Origin: Parerythrobacter lacustris
GTDB lineage: Bacteria > Pseudomonadota > Alphaproteobacteria > Sphingomonadales > Sphingomonadaceae
Assembly: GCF_024626475.1 (NCBI RefSeq)
Contig: NZ_JANKHH010000001.1
Location: 62,001-126,000 of the forward strand
Length of the DNA stretch: 64,000 bases
Direction of reading: 5' to 3'
Position numbers and translations under genes: made by a program
Part shown: piece after piece, positions 1 through 8,462 of the stretch
How the letters are laid out: each line of letters starts with the position of its first letter
How positions within the stretch are numbered: position 1 is the first letter of the stretch
The notes under the pieces: generated by a model
The model's input: only the letters and a program-made list of their open reading frames with translations
The model's database searches: none
Told to the model about the DNA's origin: nothing

Positions 1-81
1 TATGGCGACGGCGGGTGCAACCGGGCCATTGCCGAACCCAGTCCCGGCGATGACGCGATCGGTGCGGGCAACGGGCCGTAA
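1..81 (+). CDS. possible 3' end of an unidentified gene (truncated by window edge)
   Basis: Frame 1 is open from the first base to a TAA at 79-81 and would encode the last 26 residues of a protein ending in GAGNGP. The stretch is too short to show any family. It is called only because the frame is open to the edge and lies on the same strand as dxs about 100 bp downstream. It may be chance; frame 2 is also open here. Confidence 0.22.
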   Translation, partial: YGDGGCNRAIAEPSPGDDAIGAGNGP

Positions 82-178
82 CGCGGTACGCAGGATGTTG
101 GCGGGCCGGCATTGTGCGCCGCGGAATCTGACGACGGACGGAATCGACAAGGGTGGCGGGCGCGGCTAGACCGGGCGC

Positions 179-2113
179 ATGTCCCAAACGCCCAACACGC
201 CGTTGCTCGATACGGTCACCTATCCCGCCGATCTGCGCCAGCTCGACAAGTCGCAATTGCGCCAGTTCGCCGACGAATTGCGCGCCGAAATGATCGATGC
301 GGTCAGCCACTCGGGCGGGCACCTCGGTTCGGGCCTCGGCGTGGTCGAGCTGACCACTGCAATCCACTATGTGTTCGATACGCCGAACGACAAGCTGGTG
401 TGGGATGTCGGCCACCAGTGCTATCCGCACAAGATCATCACCGGTCGGCGCGACCGCATCCGCACCCTGCGCCAGGGCGGCGGGCTGAGTGGCTTCACCA
501 AGCGGGCCGAAAGCGAATACGATCCGTTCGGCGCGGCGCATTCCTCCACCTCGATCTCTGCCGCATTGGGCTTCGCGATGGCGAACAAGATGCTCGGCCA
601 GCCGGGCCGCGGCATCGCGGTGATCGGCGACGGTTCGATGAGCGCCGGGATGGCCTATGAAGCGATGAACAACGCCGAGCAGGCGGGCAACCGGCTGGTG
701 GTGATCCTCAACGACAACGACATGTCTATCGCCCCGCCGGTCGGGGGGCTGTCGGCCTATCTCGCGCGGATGGTGTCGTCGAGCGAATATCTCGGCCTGC
801 GCAGCCTGGCGTCGAAAGCGGTGTCGAAGTTCTCGCGCCGGGTCCACCGCGCGCTCGACAAGGCGGAGGAGTACACCCGCGGCATGGTCACCGGGGGCAC
901 TTTGTTCGAGGAGCTTGGCTTCTACTACGTCGGCCCGATCGACGGGCACAATCTCGACCATTTGATCCCGGTGCTGGAGAATGTGCGCGACAGCGAGCAG
1001 GGCCCGGTGCTGGTCCATGTCGTGACGCAGAAGGGCAAGGGCTACGCCCCGGCCGAAAACAGCGCCGACAAATACCACGGCGTCGCCAAGTTCGACGTCA
1101 TCACCGGCGAGCAGAAGAAGTCGAGCGGCGGCCCGCCCGCCTACCAGAACGTGTTCGGCGATACGCTGGCGAAACTGGCGGAGACCGACACACGCATCTG
1201 TGCGATAACCGCCGCCATGCCGAGCGGGACGGGCATCGACCGCTTCGCCAAGGCGCACCCCGACCGCGCGTTCGACGTCGGCATTGCCGAACAGCATGGC
1301 GTCACCTTCGCCGCCGGCCTCGCGGCACAGGGGATGCGGCCGTTTGCCGCCATCTATTCGACCTTCCTCCAGCGCGCCTACGACCAGGTGGTGCATGACG
1401 TCGCGATCCAGAACCTGCCGGTGCGCTTCGCGATCGACCGCGCCGGGCTGGTCGGGGCGGACGGCTGCACCCACGCCGGATCGTTCGACATCACCTATCT
1501 CGCGACGCTGCCCAACATGGTGGTGATGGCTGCGGCGGACGAGGCCGAGCTGGTCCACATGACCTACACCGCCGCCGAATACGACGACGGCCCGATCGCC
1601 TTCCGCTATCCGCGCGGCAACGGCACCGGCGTGGCGCTGCCCGAGGTGCCGCAGAAGCTGGAGATCGGCAAGGGCCGGATCGTGCGTGCCAAAGAAGGTG
1701 GGGGCAGCAAGGTTGCCATCCTCTCGCTCGGCACCCGGCTGGAGGAAGCGAAGAAAGCCGCCGACCAGCTCGAGGCCAAGGGGCTTTCGACTACGGTTGC
1801 CGACCTGCGCTTCGCCAAGCCGCTCGACACCGACATGATCGAACGGCTGATGCGCACGCACGAGGTGGTGGTGACGGTCGAGGAAGCCGCCATCGGGGGC
1901 CTTGGCGCGCATGTCCTGACCTTCGCCAGCGACGCAGGCCTGACCGATGCGGGCCTGAAGGTCCGCACCATGCGCCTGCCCGATATCTTCCAGGACCAGG
2001 ATGACCCGGCGAAGCAGTACGACGAGGCGGGGCTCAATGCACCGCAGATCGTCGACACGGTGCTGAAGGCGCTGCGGCACAACAGCGCCGGGGTGGAAGA
2101 GGCGCGGGCTTGA
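179..2113 (+). CDS. dxs: 1-deoxy-D-xylulose-5-phosphate synthase
   Basis: This thiamine-diphosphate enzyme condenses pyruvate and glyceraldehyde-3-phosphate to DXP, the first step of the MEP isoprenoid pathway, and also feeds thiamine and pyridoxal synthesis. The 644-residue length is normal for the family. The N-terminal part has the substrate-domain sequence [10 protein letters not shown] (about 76-85) and the ThDP/Mg signature [13 protein letters not shown] (about 150-162) ending in LNDN (about 177-180). The pyrimidine domain has [17 protein letters not shown] near residue 365 and [10 protein letters not shown] near 420. The ATG at 179 gives the conserved N-terminus. Its stop codon overlaps the start of the Mrr-like gene by one base. 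The identification is firm. Confidence 0.97.
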   Translation: MSQTPNTPLLDTVTYPADLRQLDKSQLRQFADELRAEMIDAVSHSGGHLGSGLGVVELTTAIHYVFDTPNDKLVWDVGHQCYPHKIITGRRDRIRTLRQGGGLSGFTKRAESEYDPFGAAHSSTSISAALGFAMANKMLGQPGRGIAVIGDGSMSAGMAYEAMNNAEQAGNRLVVILNDNDMSIAPPVGGLSAYLARMVSSSEYLGLRSLASKAVSKFSRRVHRALDKAEEYTRGMVTGGTLFEELGFYYVGPIDGHNLDHLIPVLENVRDSEQGPVLVHVVTQKGKGYAPAENSADKYHGVAKFDVITGEQKKSSGGPPAYQNVFGDTLAKLAETDTRICAITAAMPSGTGIDRFAKAHPDRAFDVGIAEQHGVTFAAGLAAQGMRPFAAIYSTFLQRAYDQVVHDVAIQNLPVRFAIDRAGLVGADGCTHAGSFDITYLATLPNMVVMAAADEAELVHMTYTAAEYDDGPIAFRYPRGNGTGVALPEVPQKLEIGKGRIVRAKEGGGSKVAILSLGTRLEEAKKAADQLEAKGLSTTVADLRFAKPLDTDMIERLMRTHEVVVTVEEAAIGGLGAHVLTFASDAGLTDAGLKVRTMRLPDIFQDQDDPAKQYDEAGLNAPQIVDTVLKALRHNSAGVEEARA

Positions 2114-2976
2114 TGAATATCGGAGATTTGCCGCGTTATACGGATTTTATGCGGCCAATTCTGACGATCCTGGCAGAGTCTGGTGGTTCTGGCTCAATTC
2201 ACGAAATCAACGACGCAGTTGTAAAGGCTATGGGATTGCCTGACGCTGCGCTCGAAGTTGAGTACGAAAGCGGCGCGGGTCCCGTGGTCCCGGATCGGCT
2301 TTCCTGGGCTCGCTCGCACCTTAAAATTGCTGACCTCCTAGCTTCCGGCGGCCGAGGTGTTTGGCTGATAACAGAGGAAGGGCGTCGTGCGTTAGCTTTG
2401 TCAGAGGACGAGCTGCGCGTAAGAGTTGCTATAGCCGCGAAAGCACAAAATGAACTGAGGCGAAAAGAGCGCCCCACAAAGATCGACGAAATTTCGGGCG
2501 ATCTCGAGCAAGGAGCGCTGAGCTGGCAGGACAACTTGTTGGCTGTTTTGCGCGCGATGGACCCGTCGGCCTTCGAGCGCGTTTGTCAACGGCTCCTGCG
2601 GGAATCGGGTTTTGTCAAAGTCGAAGTAACCGGGCGAAGCGGGGATGGCGGCATCGACGGGACCGGAATTCTCCAGTTAAGCTTGATGTCGTTCCATGTG
2701 CTTTTTCAGTGCAAGCGCTACCAAGGCTCGGTCGGCTCTGGGGCGGTTCGCGATTTTCGCGGTGCGATGATGGGGCGGACGGACAAAGGTCTTATCATCA
2801 CCACGGGAACATTCTCGCCCGATGCGCGGAAAGAGGCGACACGTGATGGCGCGCCACCGATCGACTTGATCGATGGCGATGACCTTTGCGAGAAGCTCAA
2901 AGAGCTAAGTCTCGGAGTGCAAACCAAAATGGTTGAGGAGGTGACCATCATCCCAGACTGGTTCAGTCAGATTTGA
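2113..2976 (+). CDS. Mrr-like type IV restriction endonuclease
   Basis: Mrr-family enzymes cut modified foreign DNA. The protein has an N-terminal Mrr_N-like winged-helix part (about 1-95, with the SWARSHLKIADLL and WLITEEGR motifs) and a C-terminal Mrr_cat PD-(D/E)xK domain. Visible catalytic elements are FERVCQRLLRESGF, GRSGDGGIDGTG (the D of the motif) and FQCKRYQ (the QxK form), followed by FRGAMMGRTDKGLIITTGTFS. The ATG at 2113 shares its A with the dxs TGA; a TTG one codon earlier is less likely. The gene is visibly more AT-rich than dxs and the hydratase gene that flank it, and only 10 bp separate it from the latter. It was probably acquired and now relies on read-through from dxs. Confidence 0.88.
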   Translation: MNIGDLPRYTDFMRPILTILAESGGSGSIHEINDAVVKAMGLPDAALEVEYESGAGPVVPDRLSWARSHLKIADLLASGGRGVWLITEEGRRALALSEDELRVRVAIAAKAQNELRRKERPTKIDEISGDLEQGALSWQDNLLAVLRAMDPSAFERVCQRLLRESGFVKVEVTGRSGDGGIDGTGILQLSLMSFHVLFQCKRYQGSVGSGAVRDFRGAMMGRTDKGLIITTGTFSPDARKEATRDGAPPIDLIDGDDLCEKLKELSLGVQTKMVEEVTIIPDWFSQI

Positions 2977-2986
2977 GTGCAACAAA

Positions 2987-3784
2987 ATGACCCTCCTCAT
3001 TACCGAAACCGCCAACCACGTCACCACCCTCACCCTCAACCGGGCCGAGACGATGAACCCGCTTGGTGCATCGGGCGATGGCGATGCCTTCGCGGCTGCC
3101 TGCGACGCGATCAACGCCGATATGGCGGTGCGCTGCGTCATCCTGACCGGGGCGGGGCGCGCGTTCAGCGCGGGCGGGGATATCAAGGCGATGAAGGAGC
3201 GGTCGGGCAGTTTCGGCGGCACGCCTCCGGCGATCTCCGACGGCTACCGCAACAACATCCACAAACTGCTGCGCGCGCTCTATGGCTTGCGCGTACCGTT
3301 GATCGCGGCGGTCAACGGGCCGGCGATCGGGCTCGGCTGCGATCTCGCCTGCCTCGGCGATATCCGCATCGCGAGCGACAAGGCGAAGTTCGGGGTTACC
3401 TTCCTCAAGCTCGGCATCATTCCGGGCGACGGCGGGACGTGGATCCTCCCGCGCATCATCGGCGAGGCGCGCGCGGCGGAGCTGTTCTACACCGGCGATG
3501 TGATCGATGCCGCCACCGCGCTCGACTGGGGCCTGGTCAGCCGGGTGGTCGCGCATGACGCGCTGATCGACCAAGCGCAGGCGCTGGCCGCCAAGGTCGC
3601 CGCCATGCCGCCGCATGCACTGCGTCAGGCGAAGAACCTGATGCGGCAGGGGCGGCACACCAGCTATGACACCGCGCTCGAGATGGCCGCCAATGCGCAA
3701 GCGCTGATGCACGTCACCGCCGACCATATGGAAGGCATCGACGCGCTGCTGGAAAAGCGCGCGCCGAAATTCACCGGCGAGTGA
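2987..3784 (+). CDS. enoyl-CoA hydratase/isomerase family protein
   Basis: This is a crotonase-fold protein of 265 residues, the usual size. It would hydrate 2-enoyl-CoA or catalyse a related reaction in fatty-acid or aromatic-acid breakdown in the cytoplasm. The crotonase signature is clear: the oxyanion-hole segment AGRAFSAGGDIKAM (about 57-70), the second segment NGPAIGLGCDLACLGDIRIAS (about 110-130) and FGVTFLKLGIIPGDGGTWILPR. The protein contains GDGGT where classical hydratases have the catalytic Glu region, so the exact substrate cannot be read. It lies 10 bp after the Mrr-like gene, which suggests that it formerly followed dxs more directly. Confidence 0.9.
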   Translation: MTLLITETANHVTTLTLNRAETMNPLGASGDGDAFAAACDAINADMAVRCVILTGAGRAFSAGGDIKAMKERSGSFGGTPPAISDGYRNNIHKLLRALYGLRVPLIAAVNGPAIGLGCDLACLGDIRIASDKAKFGVTFLKLGIIPGDGGTWILPRIIGEARAAELFYTGDVIDAATALDWGLVSRVVAHDALIDQAQALAAKVAAMPPHALRQAKNLMRQGRHTSYDTALEMAANAQALMHVTADHMEGIDALLEKRAPKFTGE

Positions 3785-3854
3785 ATGCCCTATTCGGTCA
3801 GGGTGCGACTGACCTCGTTTCCCAGTTGCCTGCCGCAAGGCAAGCAATGTCGCG

Positions 3855-4280
3855 CTAGGGCGCGAACGGGAAACTGTTGTATTCGACAATCACATCGAGA
3901 TCGCGATCGAGATACGCCCGGAAATACAGCGGCACCTCGGCCCCGCCGGTCGATAGAAGTGCGCTGCCGGTGCACCGTATTTCGCCCCGGCTCTTCATAT
4001 CTTCGACCGGATTGTAGATCTTGACCAGATTGTAGGAGTTTTCTTTGGCAATCGCCAGAACGTCGGGAATGAGATCGGCACAGCTATAGGTTGTCAGATC
4101 CGCGATAGGGGGTTCGGCAGGCGGTGCGGCCGGAGCCATAGGGTCTGCTGCTGCGGGCTCCGCAACCATCGTGTCAGCGGGAGCTTCCGCCGGCGGATAA
4201 GTTTGGGTCCCCTGATCGCACGCGACCAAGAAAAATCCCAATGAAAGAGCCACCCCAATACTTGGTCTAAACATGCTCAT
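3855..4280 (-). CDS. small putative lipoprotein
   Basis: The protein is 141 residues long. It has a signal peptide and a lipobox-like LVAC followed by Asp (Cys at about residue 20), then an Ala/Pro/Glu-rich linker (about 25-60) and a folded C-terminal part containing TTYSCADLIPDVLAIAKEN and CTGSALLSTGGAEVPLYFRAYLDRDLDVIVEYNSF. The layout suggests an inner- or outer-membrane anchored periplasmic domain. I do not recognise the domain. It converges on the hydratase gene and stands alone as a monocistron. Asp after the lipobox Cys would favour inner-membrane retention in E. coli; this is only suggestive here. Confidence 0.7.
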   Translation of the reverse strand: MSMFRPSIGVALSLGFFLVACDQGTQTYPPAEAPADTMVAEPAAADPMAPAAPPAEPPIADLTTYSCADLIPDVLAIAKENSYNLVKIYNPVEDMKSRGEIRCTGSALLSTGGAEVPLYFRAYLDRDLDVIVEYNSFPFAP

Positions 4281-4371
4281 ACCCCCATTCGCATGATTCG
4301 TTCGCGCATCAAGCTAGCGCCCGAGTTCTGCTTCCGCAATCATGCCACATCGGGTGGTCAATGACGAAATT

Positions 4372-5052
4372 CTACACCCAGCGCCAGATGCCCGCCTCCC
4401 ATCCGCCGAGCGTTATGTGCGACCAGCTTGCGCCGAGCCATAGCGCGGTGCCACCGAGCAATGGGAACAGCCCGACTGTCGCCAGCCTGCCCCAGCGCGG
4501 CCAGTAGCGCGTCTTGGCGGACCATTCGGCCCACGCCTCGCCCATCAGCACCGCCTTCTTGCGGTCTTGCATATGCGCGCCGACCAGCGCGAGGAACAGC
4601 ACGGCCAGCGCCACTACCAGCGTACGCGGGGTCGGTGCGGCGACGATATGGCTCAGCGCCCAAAGCGCGAAGCCCCACATCATCGGGTGGCGGGTAACCT
4701 TGAACACGCCCGCAGGCTCGGCCCGCGCGGCCTTTTCCGCCCCCGGCGCGGGCAGGGCCGGGTTGCCGATCAGCGATCCGGCGAACAGGATCATCGCAAC
4801 AAGCGTCAGCACCGTGGCGACGATCCACACCGAATCGCCGAACTCGCCCCACAGCGGCGCGCCTGGTGACACTGCGGTGAAGGCGAAATACATCCACGCC
4901 ATGCACCCTGCGCTGACCAGCGAATAGACACCCGCGAAACCGCCCTCCCCGAGCATGCGAACCAAGGCGGCGCGCAGCGGATGAGACATGGCGAAGTGGC
5001 TGCCGACGAAGGCGACACTCGCGGCGATCAGTGATGTCAGTGTCTGGTCCAT
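4372..5052 (-). CDS. NnrU-family integral membrane protein
   Basis: NnrU-family proteins are multi-pass membrane proteins first linked to nitric-oxide and denitrification clusters and related to isoprenylcysteine-type membrane methyltransferases; their activity is not settled. The protein has 226 residues with hydrophobic segments near 5-25, 40-60, 70-95, 120-145 and 180-205, and carries the family-like VTRHPMMWGFALWALSHI stretch. I chose the ATG at 5052 because GGGAGGG precedes it at good spacing and because MDQTLTSLIAASVAF begins the first membrane segment. The open frame continues 58 codons upstream with no membrane-protein character. No denitrification genes lie nearby. Confidence 0.83.
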   Translation of the reverse strand: MDQTLTSLIAASVAFVGSHFAMSHPLRAALVRMLGEGGFAGVYSLVSAGCMAWMYFAFTAVSPGAPLWGEFGDSVWIVATVLTLVAMILFAGSLIGNPALPAPGAEKAARAEPAGVFKVTRHPMMWGFALWALSHIVAAPTPRTLVVALAVLFLALVGAHMQDRKKAVLMGEAWAEWSAKTRYWPRWGRLATVGLFPLLGGTALWLGASWSHITLGGWEAGIWRWV

Positions 5053-5190
5053 AAATCCCTCCCCTTCGAAGCCCGCTTTCCTACACGCCGCGGAGTTGAT
5101 ACCACAATCGTGAACTGGCAACCGCTGACGGCACCCGTCGCCCCGCGGGGGGGGGCTCCCCCAGCAGCATACGCTGACAATGCTCTTTAT

Positions 5191-5215
5191 AAACCTCTGA
5201 CTTTTCGAGGTTTTT
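5191..5215. terminator. possible rho-independent terminator
   Basis: An inverted repeat AAACCTC/GAGGTTT (5191-5197 and 5207-5213) with a 9-base loop is followed on the plus strand by a T run. It lies between the start of the NnrU gene and the 3' end of the FKBP gene, so it could end minus-strand FKBP transcription. The T run favours the plus strand, which makes the assignment uncertain. A run of nine Gs lies just upstream at 5147-5155. Confidence 0.4.
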
Positions 5216-5287
5216 GCCCGGATCAAGCGCTTGACACGGTGTCGCCTTTGTCGCCCAAGTGTCGCCTTCGGTGCGCTGGTCCCGCGT

Positions 5288-5773
5288 CTATTCGATGCCG
5301 ATCAGCTGGATCTTGAACAGCAGCGTCGCACCGCCGGGAATCGGACCTTTGCCTGTCGGACCGTAGCCGAGCTCGGCTGGAACCGCGATTTCGATCGTAT
5401 CGCCGACGCCCGCCTGCGGAATTGCCAGCTGCCACGCCTTGATCAGCCGCCCGAGCGGGAATGTGGCCGGCTCGCCGCGATCCCACGAGCTGTCGAAGGT
5501 CGTGCCGTCGACGAAGGTTCCGGCATAGTGGACGGTCACGGTATCGGTGACCTTCGGATGCCGTCCGCTGCCGTCGCCATCGGTCCGCCGCCACAACACG
5601 CCGCCTTCGAGCCCGGACCACTCCTTGCTCGCTGCGCGTTCTGCCAGCGCATTCTGCTGTGCGCTCTGCCACTTCATGTCCTGCGAATAATCGGGCGGCG
5701 CGTCCTGCGCGAAGGCGGCGAAACCGATCACCGCCACCGCCGCGCCGCCGAGCGCGAGGAAGGAGCCCTTCAT
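5288..5773 (-). CDS. FKBP-type peptidyl-prolyl cis-trans isomerase, exported
   Basis: This enzyme catalyses prolyl isomerisation during folding, here probably in the periplasm. The N-terminus MKGSFLALGGAAVAVIGFAAFAQDA is a signal peptide. The FKBP domain occupies about residues 70-161, with VTVHYAGTFVDGTTFDSSWDRGEPATFPLGRLIKAWQLAIPQAGVGDTIEIAVPAELGYG, containing the usual aromatic pocket residues, and ends in LLFKIQLIGIE. The ATG at 5773 starts a proper signal peptide; the 52 codons of open frame upstream overlap the amidohydrolase gene and read as out-of-frame sequence. It is the last gene of the peptide-use operon, 5 bp after the amidohydrolase stop. Confidence 0.88.
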   Translation of the reverse strand: MKGSFLALGGAAVAVIGFAAFAQDAPPDYSQDMKWQSAQQNALAERAASKEWSGLEGGVLWRRTDGDGSGRHPKVTDTVTVHYAGTFVDGTTFDSSWDRGEPATFPLGRLIKAWQLAIPQAGVGDTIEIAVPAELGYGPTGKGPIPGGATLLFKIQLIGIE

Positions 5774-5778
5774 CCCGC

Positions 5779-7074
5779 TCACCAGTCGTAGGCCTTGGGC
5801 AGATCGCTCTCGTCGAGATCGCGGTAACGGTCGCGCAGGCGAGTCTGGTGGCTCGACAGCGGCTGCTCGACCCCGTCGATGAACACCCGTACCGGGGCGG
5901 ACGACAGTTCGAGCGGATCGCCGTCCCACATCACCACATCGGCCATCGCGCCGGGCTTCAGCACGCCAAGCCTGCCGCCGAAGCCGGCGATCTCGGCCGG
6001 GACCGAGCTGATCGCGGCGAATGCCTCGCCCCAGGTAAGCCCGCTCGCACGCGGGACCTTCTGCAGCGCGACGAGGTTGCCCGCGAACTGCGCAGCGTTT
6101 CGCGGCTGGTTGCCGGTCCCGCCGTCGAGCGTGCCGAGCGCGACCTTGACCCCGGCATCGACCATCCGGCCGACATTGCTCTGGGTCGCAGCGAGCTGTT
6201 CGAAGCTGACCGGCAGATCGTCGAGCGGGTCGGTGATGACCGGAACGCCCGCAGCAGCAATGGCATCGGCCGCCAGCCAGCCTTCCGCCGCGCCGACCAG
6301 CACCAGCCGGAGTTTCGGATAGGCCGAACGCAGGCCGAGCACCTGGCGGATATCCGCCGCCCGGTCGACCACCACATACAGCGCCTGCTCGCCGTTAAGC
6401 ACCGCCACAAGCGCCTCGGCGTCCTGCCGGGTGAGCTGCGAATCGTCGGGGTCGCGCTGGCCGTTCGCCACCTCGCGCGCTTCGCGCATGGCGGCGGCAA
6501 GTTCGACGAAACTCGCGGTGCGGCTGCCGCCCGCGATGCGCGCGCCGGTCTCGCCCAGCGCAATCATCTGGAACGCACGCGGCCTGGTGACCATGTCCGG
6601 ATCAGCGCCCAGATCGACCACCGCGCCTTGCCCGCCGAAGATCGAGCTGGTCGGCTGCGAATAGACGCTCGCGCGGGTCGCCCCGCCGGTCCGCGCCACG
6701 CTGACGTGCTGCGAGGAAGGGTTGAGCGCGGGCGCAACGTCGAGCGCCGCGCCGAAGTCCGACCCGCGCGCCGAACTGTCGTTCGATTCGTCGACCGCCT
6801 CGACATCCCACAGGCCGAGCGTGGTCGCCGCGGCAAAGATGCCCGGAGTCACCCAGGTGCCGCGCCCGTCGATCGTCTGCACTCCGGCCGGGACAGCAAC
6901 GCCGGTTCCGGCCGCAACGACCTTGCCGCCCTGCACCACGACGGTCGCGTTCTCCACCGGGGCGCTGCCGTCACCGGTGGCGACTGTGGCGTTGGTGATC
7001 GCGAAATCCTGCGCTGCTGCGGGTGCGGCAAGGGCCAGCGCTGCGGTGACAGAGAATAGTGCGGAGCGGATCAT
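5779..7074 (-). CDS. amidohydrolase-like periplasmic protein lacking metal ligands
   Basis: The 431-residue protein has a Sec signal peptide (MIRSALFSVTAALALAAPAAAQ) and the overall amidohydrolase layout: a small beta domain (DFAITNATVATGDGSAPVENATVVVQGGKVVAAG), a TIM-barrel region, and the C-terminal return strand GVLKPGAMADVVMWDGDPL. Where active relatives have TPGxIDxHxH, this protein reads TPGIFAAATTLG, and almost no histidines remain elsewhere in the barrel. It is therefore probably catalytically inactive and may partner the intact paralogue encoded just upstream, with which it shares a 4-bp ATGA overlap (7071-7074). FKBP follows 5 bp downstream. Confidence 0.85.
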   Translation of the reverse strand: MIRSALFSVTAALALAAPAAAQDFAITNATVATGDGSAPVENATVVVQGGKVVAAGTGVAVPAGVQTIDGRGTWVTPGIFAAATTLGLWDVEAVDESNDSSARGSDFGAALDVAPALNPSSQHVSVARTGGATRASVYSQPTSSIFGGQGAVVDLGADPDMVTRPRAFQMIALGETGARIAGGSRTASFVELAAAMREAREVANGQRDPDDSQLTRQDAEALVAVLNGEQALYVVVDRAADIRQVLGLRSAYPKLRLVLVGAAEGWLAADAIAAAGVPVITDPLDDLPVSFEQLAATQSNVGRMVDAGVKVALGTLDGGTGNQPRNAAQFAGNLVALQKVPRASGLTWGEAFAAISSVPAEIAGFGGRLGVLKPGAMADVVMWDGDPLELSSAPVRVFIDGVEQPLSSHQTRLRDRYRDLDESDLPKAYDW

Positions 7075-8447
7075 TTAACGTCTCCTTCGCCCGGCTGGCC
7101 GAGTTCGAAGTCGCTCACCGGCCGCCGCTTGGGATCGTCCGCATCATACAGCAGCGCACCGTCGACCCACACCTTGTCGGGCCGCGAATAGACGCTCAGC
7201 GGATTGCCGTTCCACAGCACGATATCGGCCATCTTGCCGCTTTCGAGGCTGCCGGTCATCGCTTCGATGCCCATTGCCTTGGCGGCGTTCAGGGTGAACC
7301 AGCCGATCACTTCGGCATCGGGAATGTCGAGCCCCAGACGTTTCCCCGCAGCCTGCGCCTTGGCGGCTTCCTGGTTCAGCCGCTGGATACCGTTTTCGTC
7401 ATCGGAATGGATCACGACGCAGGCACCGGCCTTCCACAGCAGCGCGGCGTTTTCGGGAATGCCGTCGTAGCTTTCCATCTTGAAACCGTACCAGTCCGCC
7501 CAGACAGCGGAGCAGACGTCGTTTTCCTTCAGCAGGTCGCCGATCTTGTAGCTTTCGACCGCGTGATGGAAGGTGCTGACCTTGTAACCCATCTCCTTGG
7601 CCATATCCATCACCAGCGCCATTTCGTCGGCGCGGTAGCAGTGGTTGTGGACCAGGATTTCGCCGTCGAGCACCCCGGCGAGGGTTTCATTGGCGAGGTC
7701 GCGCTTCTTGCGGTCGCCATCGGCATAGGCCTTGGCGTCGAGCCACATCTGCCGGTTGACCGCGAAATTGCCCATCCGGGTGGAGGGCATCCGTCCACGC
7801 CCGCCATAGACCCGCTTGGGGTTCTCGCCGCAGGCCATCTTCATGCCGTAGGGCGCACCGGGAAACTTCATCCCCTGCACCGTGCGGCTGTAGACATTCT
7901 TGAGCGTGACCGAGCGCCCGCCGGTGAGGTTGGCCGAGCCGGGCAGGATCTGCAACGAGGTGACCCCGCCGTTGGCCAGCGCGCGGCTGAAGCCCGGGTC
8001 CTGCGGCCAGACCGAATGTTCGGCCCAGACTTCGGGCGTGGTCGGCCCGGTCGCCTCGTTGCCGTCCGAATGGGCATCGACCGATGGGGTCGGGTAGTCG
8101 CCCAGATGGCTATGGATATCGATCACCCCGGGGGTGACGTATTTGCCTGTCCCGTCAACCGTATTGGCAACCTCGGGCGGCAGGCTGGTCGGCCCGCCAA
8201 CCTCGACCACCTTGCCGTCGCGAAAATGGACCCAGCCATTATCGATCCGGCCGCCGGCCCCGTCGAACACGGTGACCGGAATGATCAGGGTCTCGACCCC
8301 GGGATAGGGCTCATAGGTCGAGGGGAAGGGGGCTTCGGCCACAGGTTTGTTGGCGCTGGCGGATTTCGCCTCGCCCCCGGTCCCGGTGGTCGAACAGGCA
8401 GCGAGCGCGATCGCACCCCCCGCTATGGCAAAGGTACGAAAACGCAT
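7071..8447 (-). CDS. amidohydrolase, lipoprotein (imidazolonepropionase/prolidase-like)
   Basis: This 458-residue metal-dependent hydrolase probably acts on peptides or cyclic amides in the periplasm. The N-terminus MRFRTFAIAGGAIALAACS contains a lipobox (LAAC). The metal-site motif is intact: TPGVIDIHSHLGDYP (HxH), with further candidate ligands in VHNHCYRADEM, STFHHAVESYKI and VVIHSDDENG. The C-terminal GKMADIVLWNGNPL strand is typical. Members of this family are often encoded beside peptide transporters, as here: POT lies 15 bp upstream and an inactive-looking paralogue overlaps downstream. The exact substrate cannot be read from sequence. Confidence 0.88.
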   Translation of the reverse strand: MRFRTFAIAGGAIALAACSTTGTGGEAKSASANKPVAEAPFPSTYEPYPGVETLIIPVTVFDGAGGRIDNGWVHFRDGKVVEVGGPTSLPPEVANTVDGTGKYVTPGVIDIHSHLGDYPTPSVDAHSDGNEATGPTTPEVWAEHSVWPQDPGFSRALANGGVTSLQILPGSANLTGGRSVTLKNVYSRTVQGMKFPGAPYGMKMACGENPKRVYGGRGRMPSTRMGNFAVNRQMWLDAKAYADGDRKKRDLANETLAGVLDGEILVHNHCYRADEMALVMDMAKEMGYKVSTFHHAVESYKIGDLLKENDVCSAVWADWYGFKMESYDGIPENAALLWKAGACVVIHSDDENGIQRLNQEAAKAQAAGKRLGLDIPDAEVIGWFTLNAAKAMGIEAMTGSLESGKMADIVLWNGNPLSVYSRPDKVWVDGALLYDADDPKRRPVSDFELGQPGEGDVK

Positions 8448-8462
8448 CGCTGGTTATCCCTG

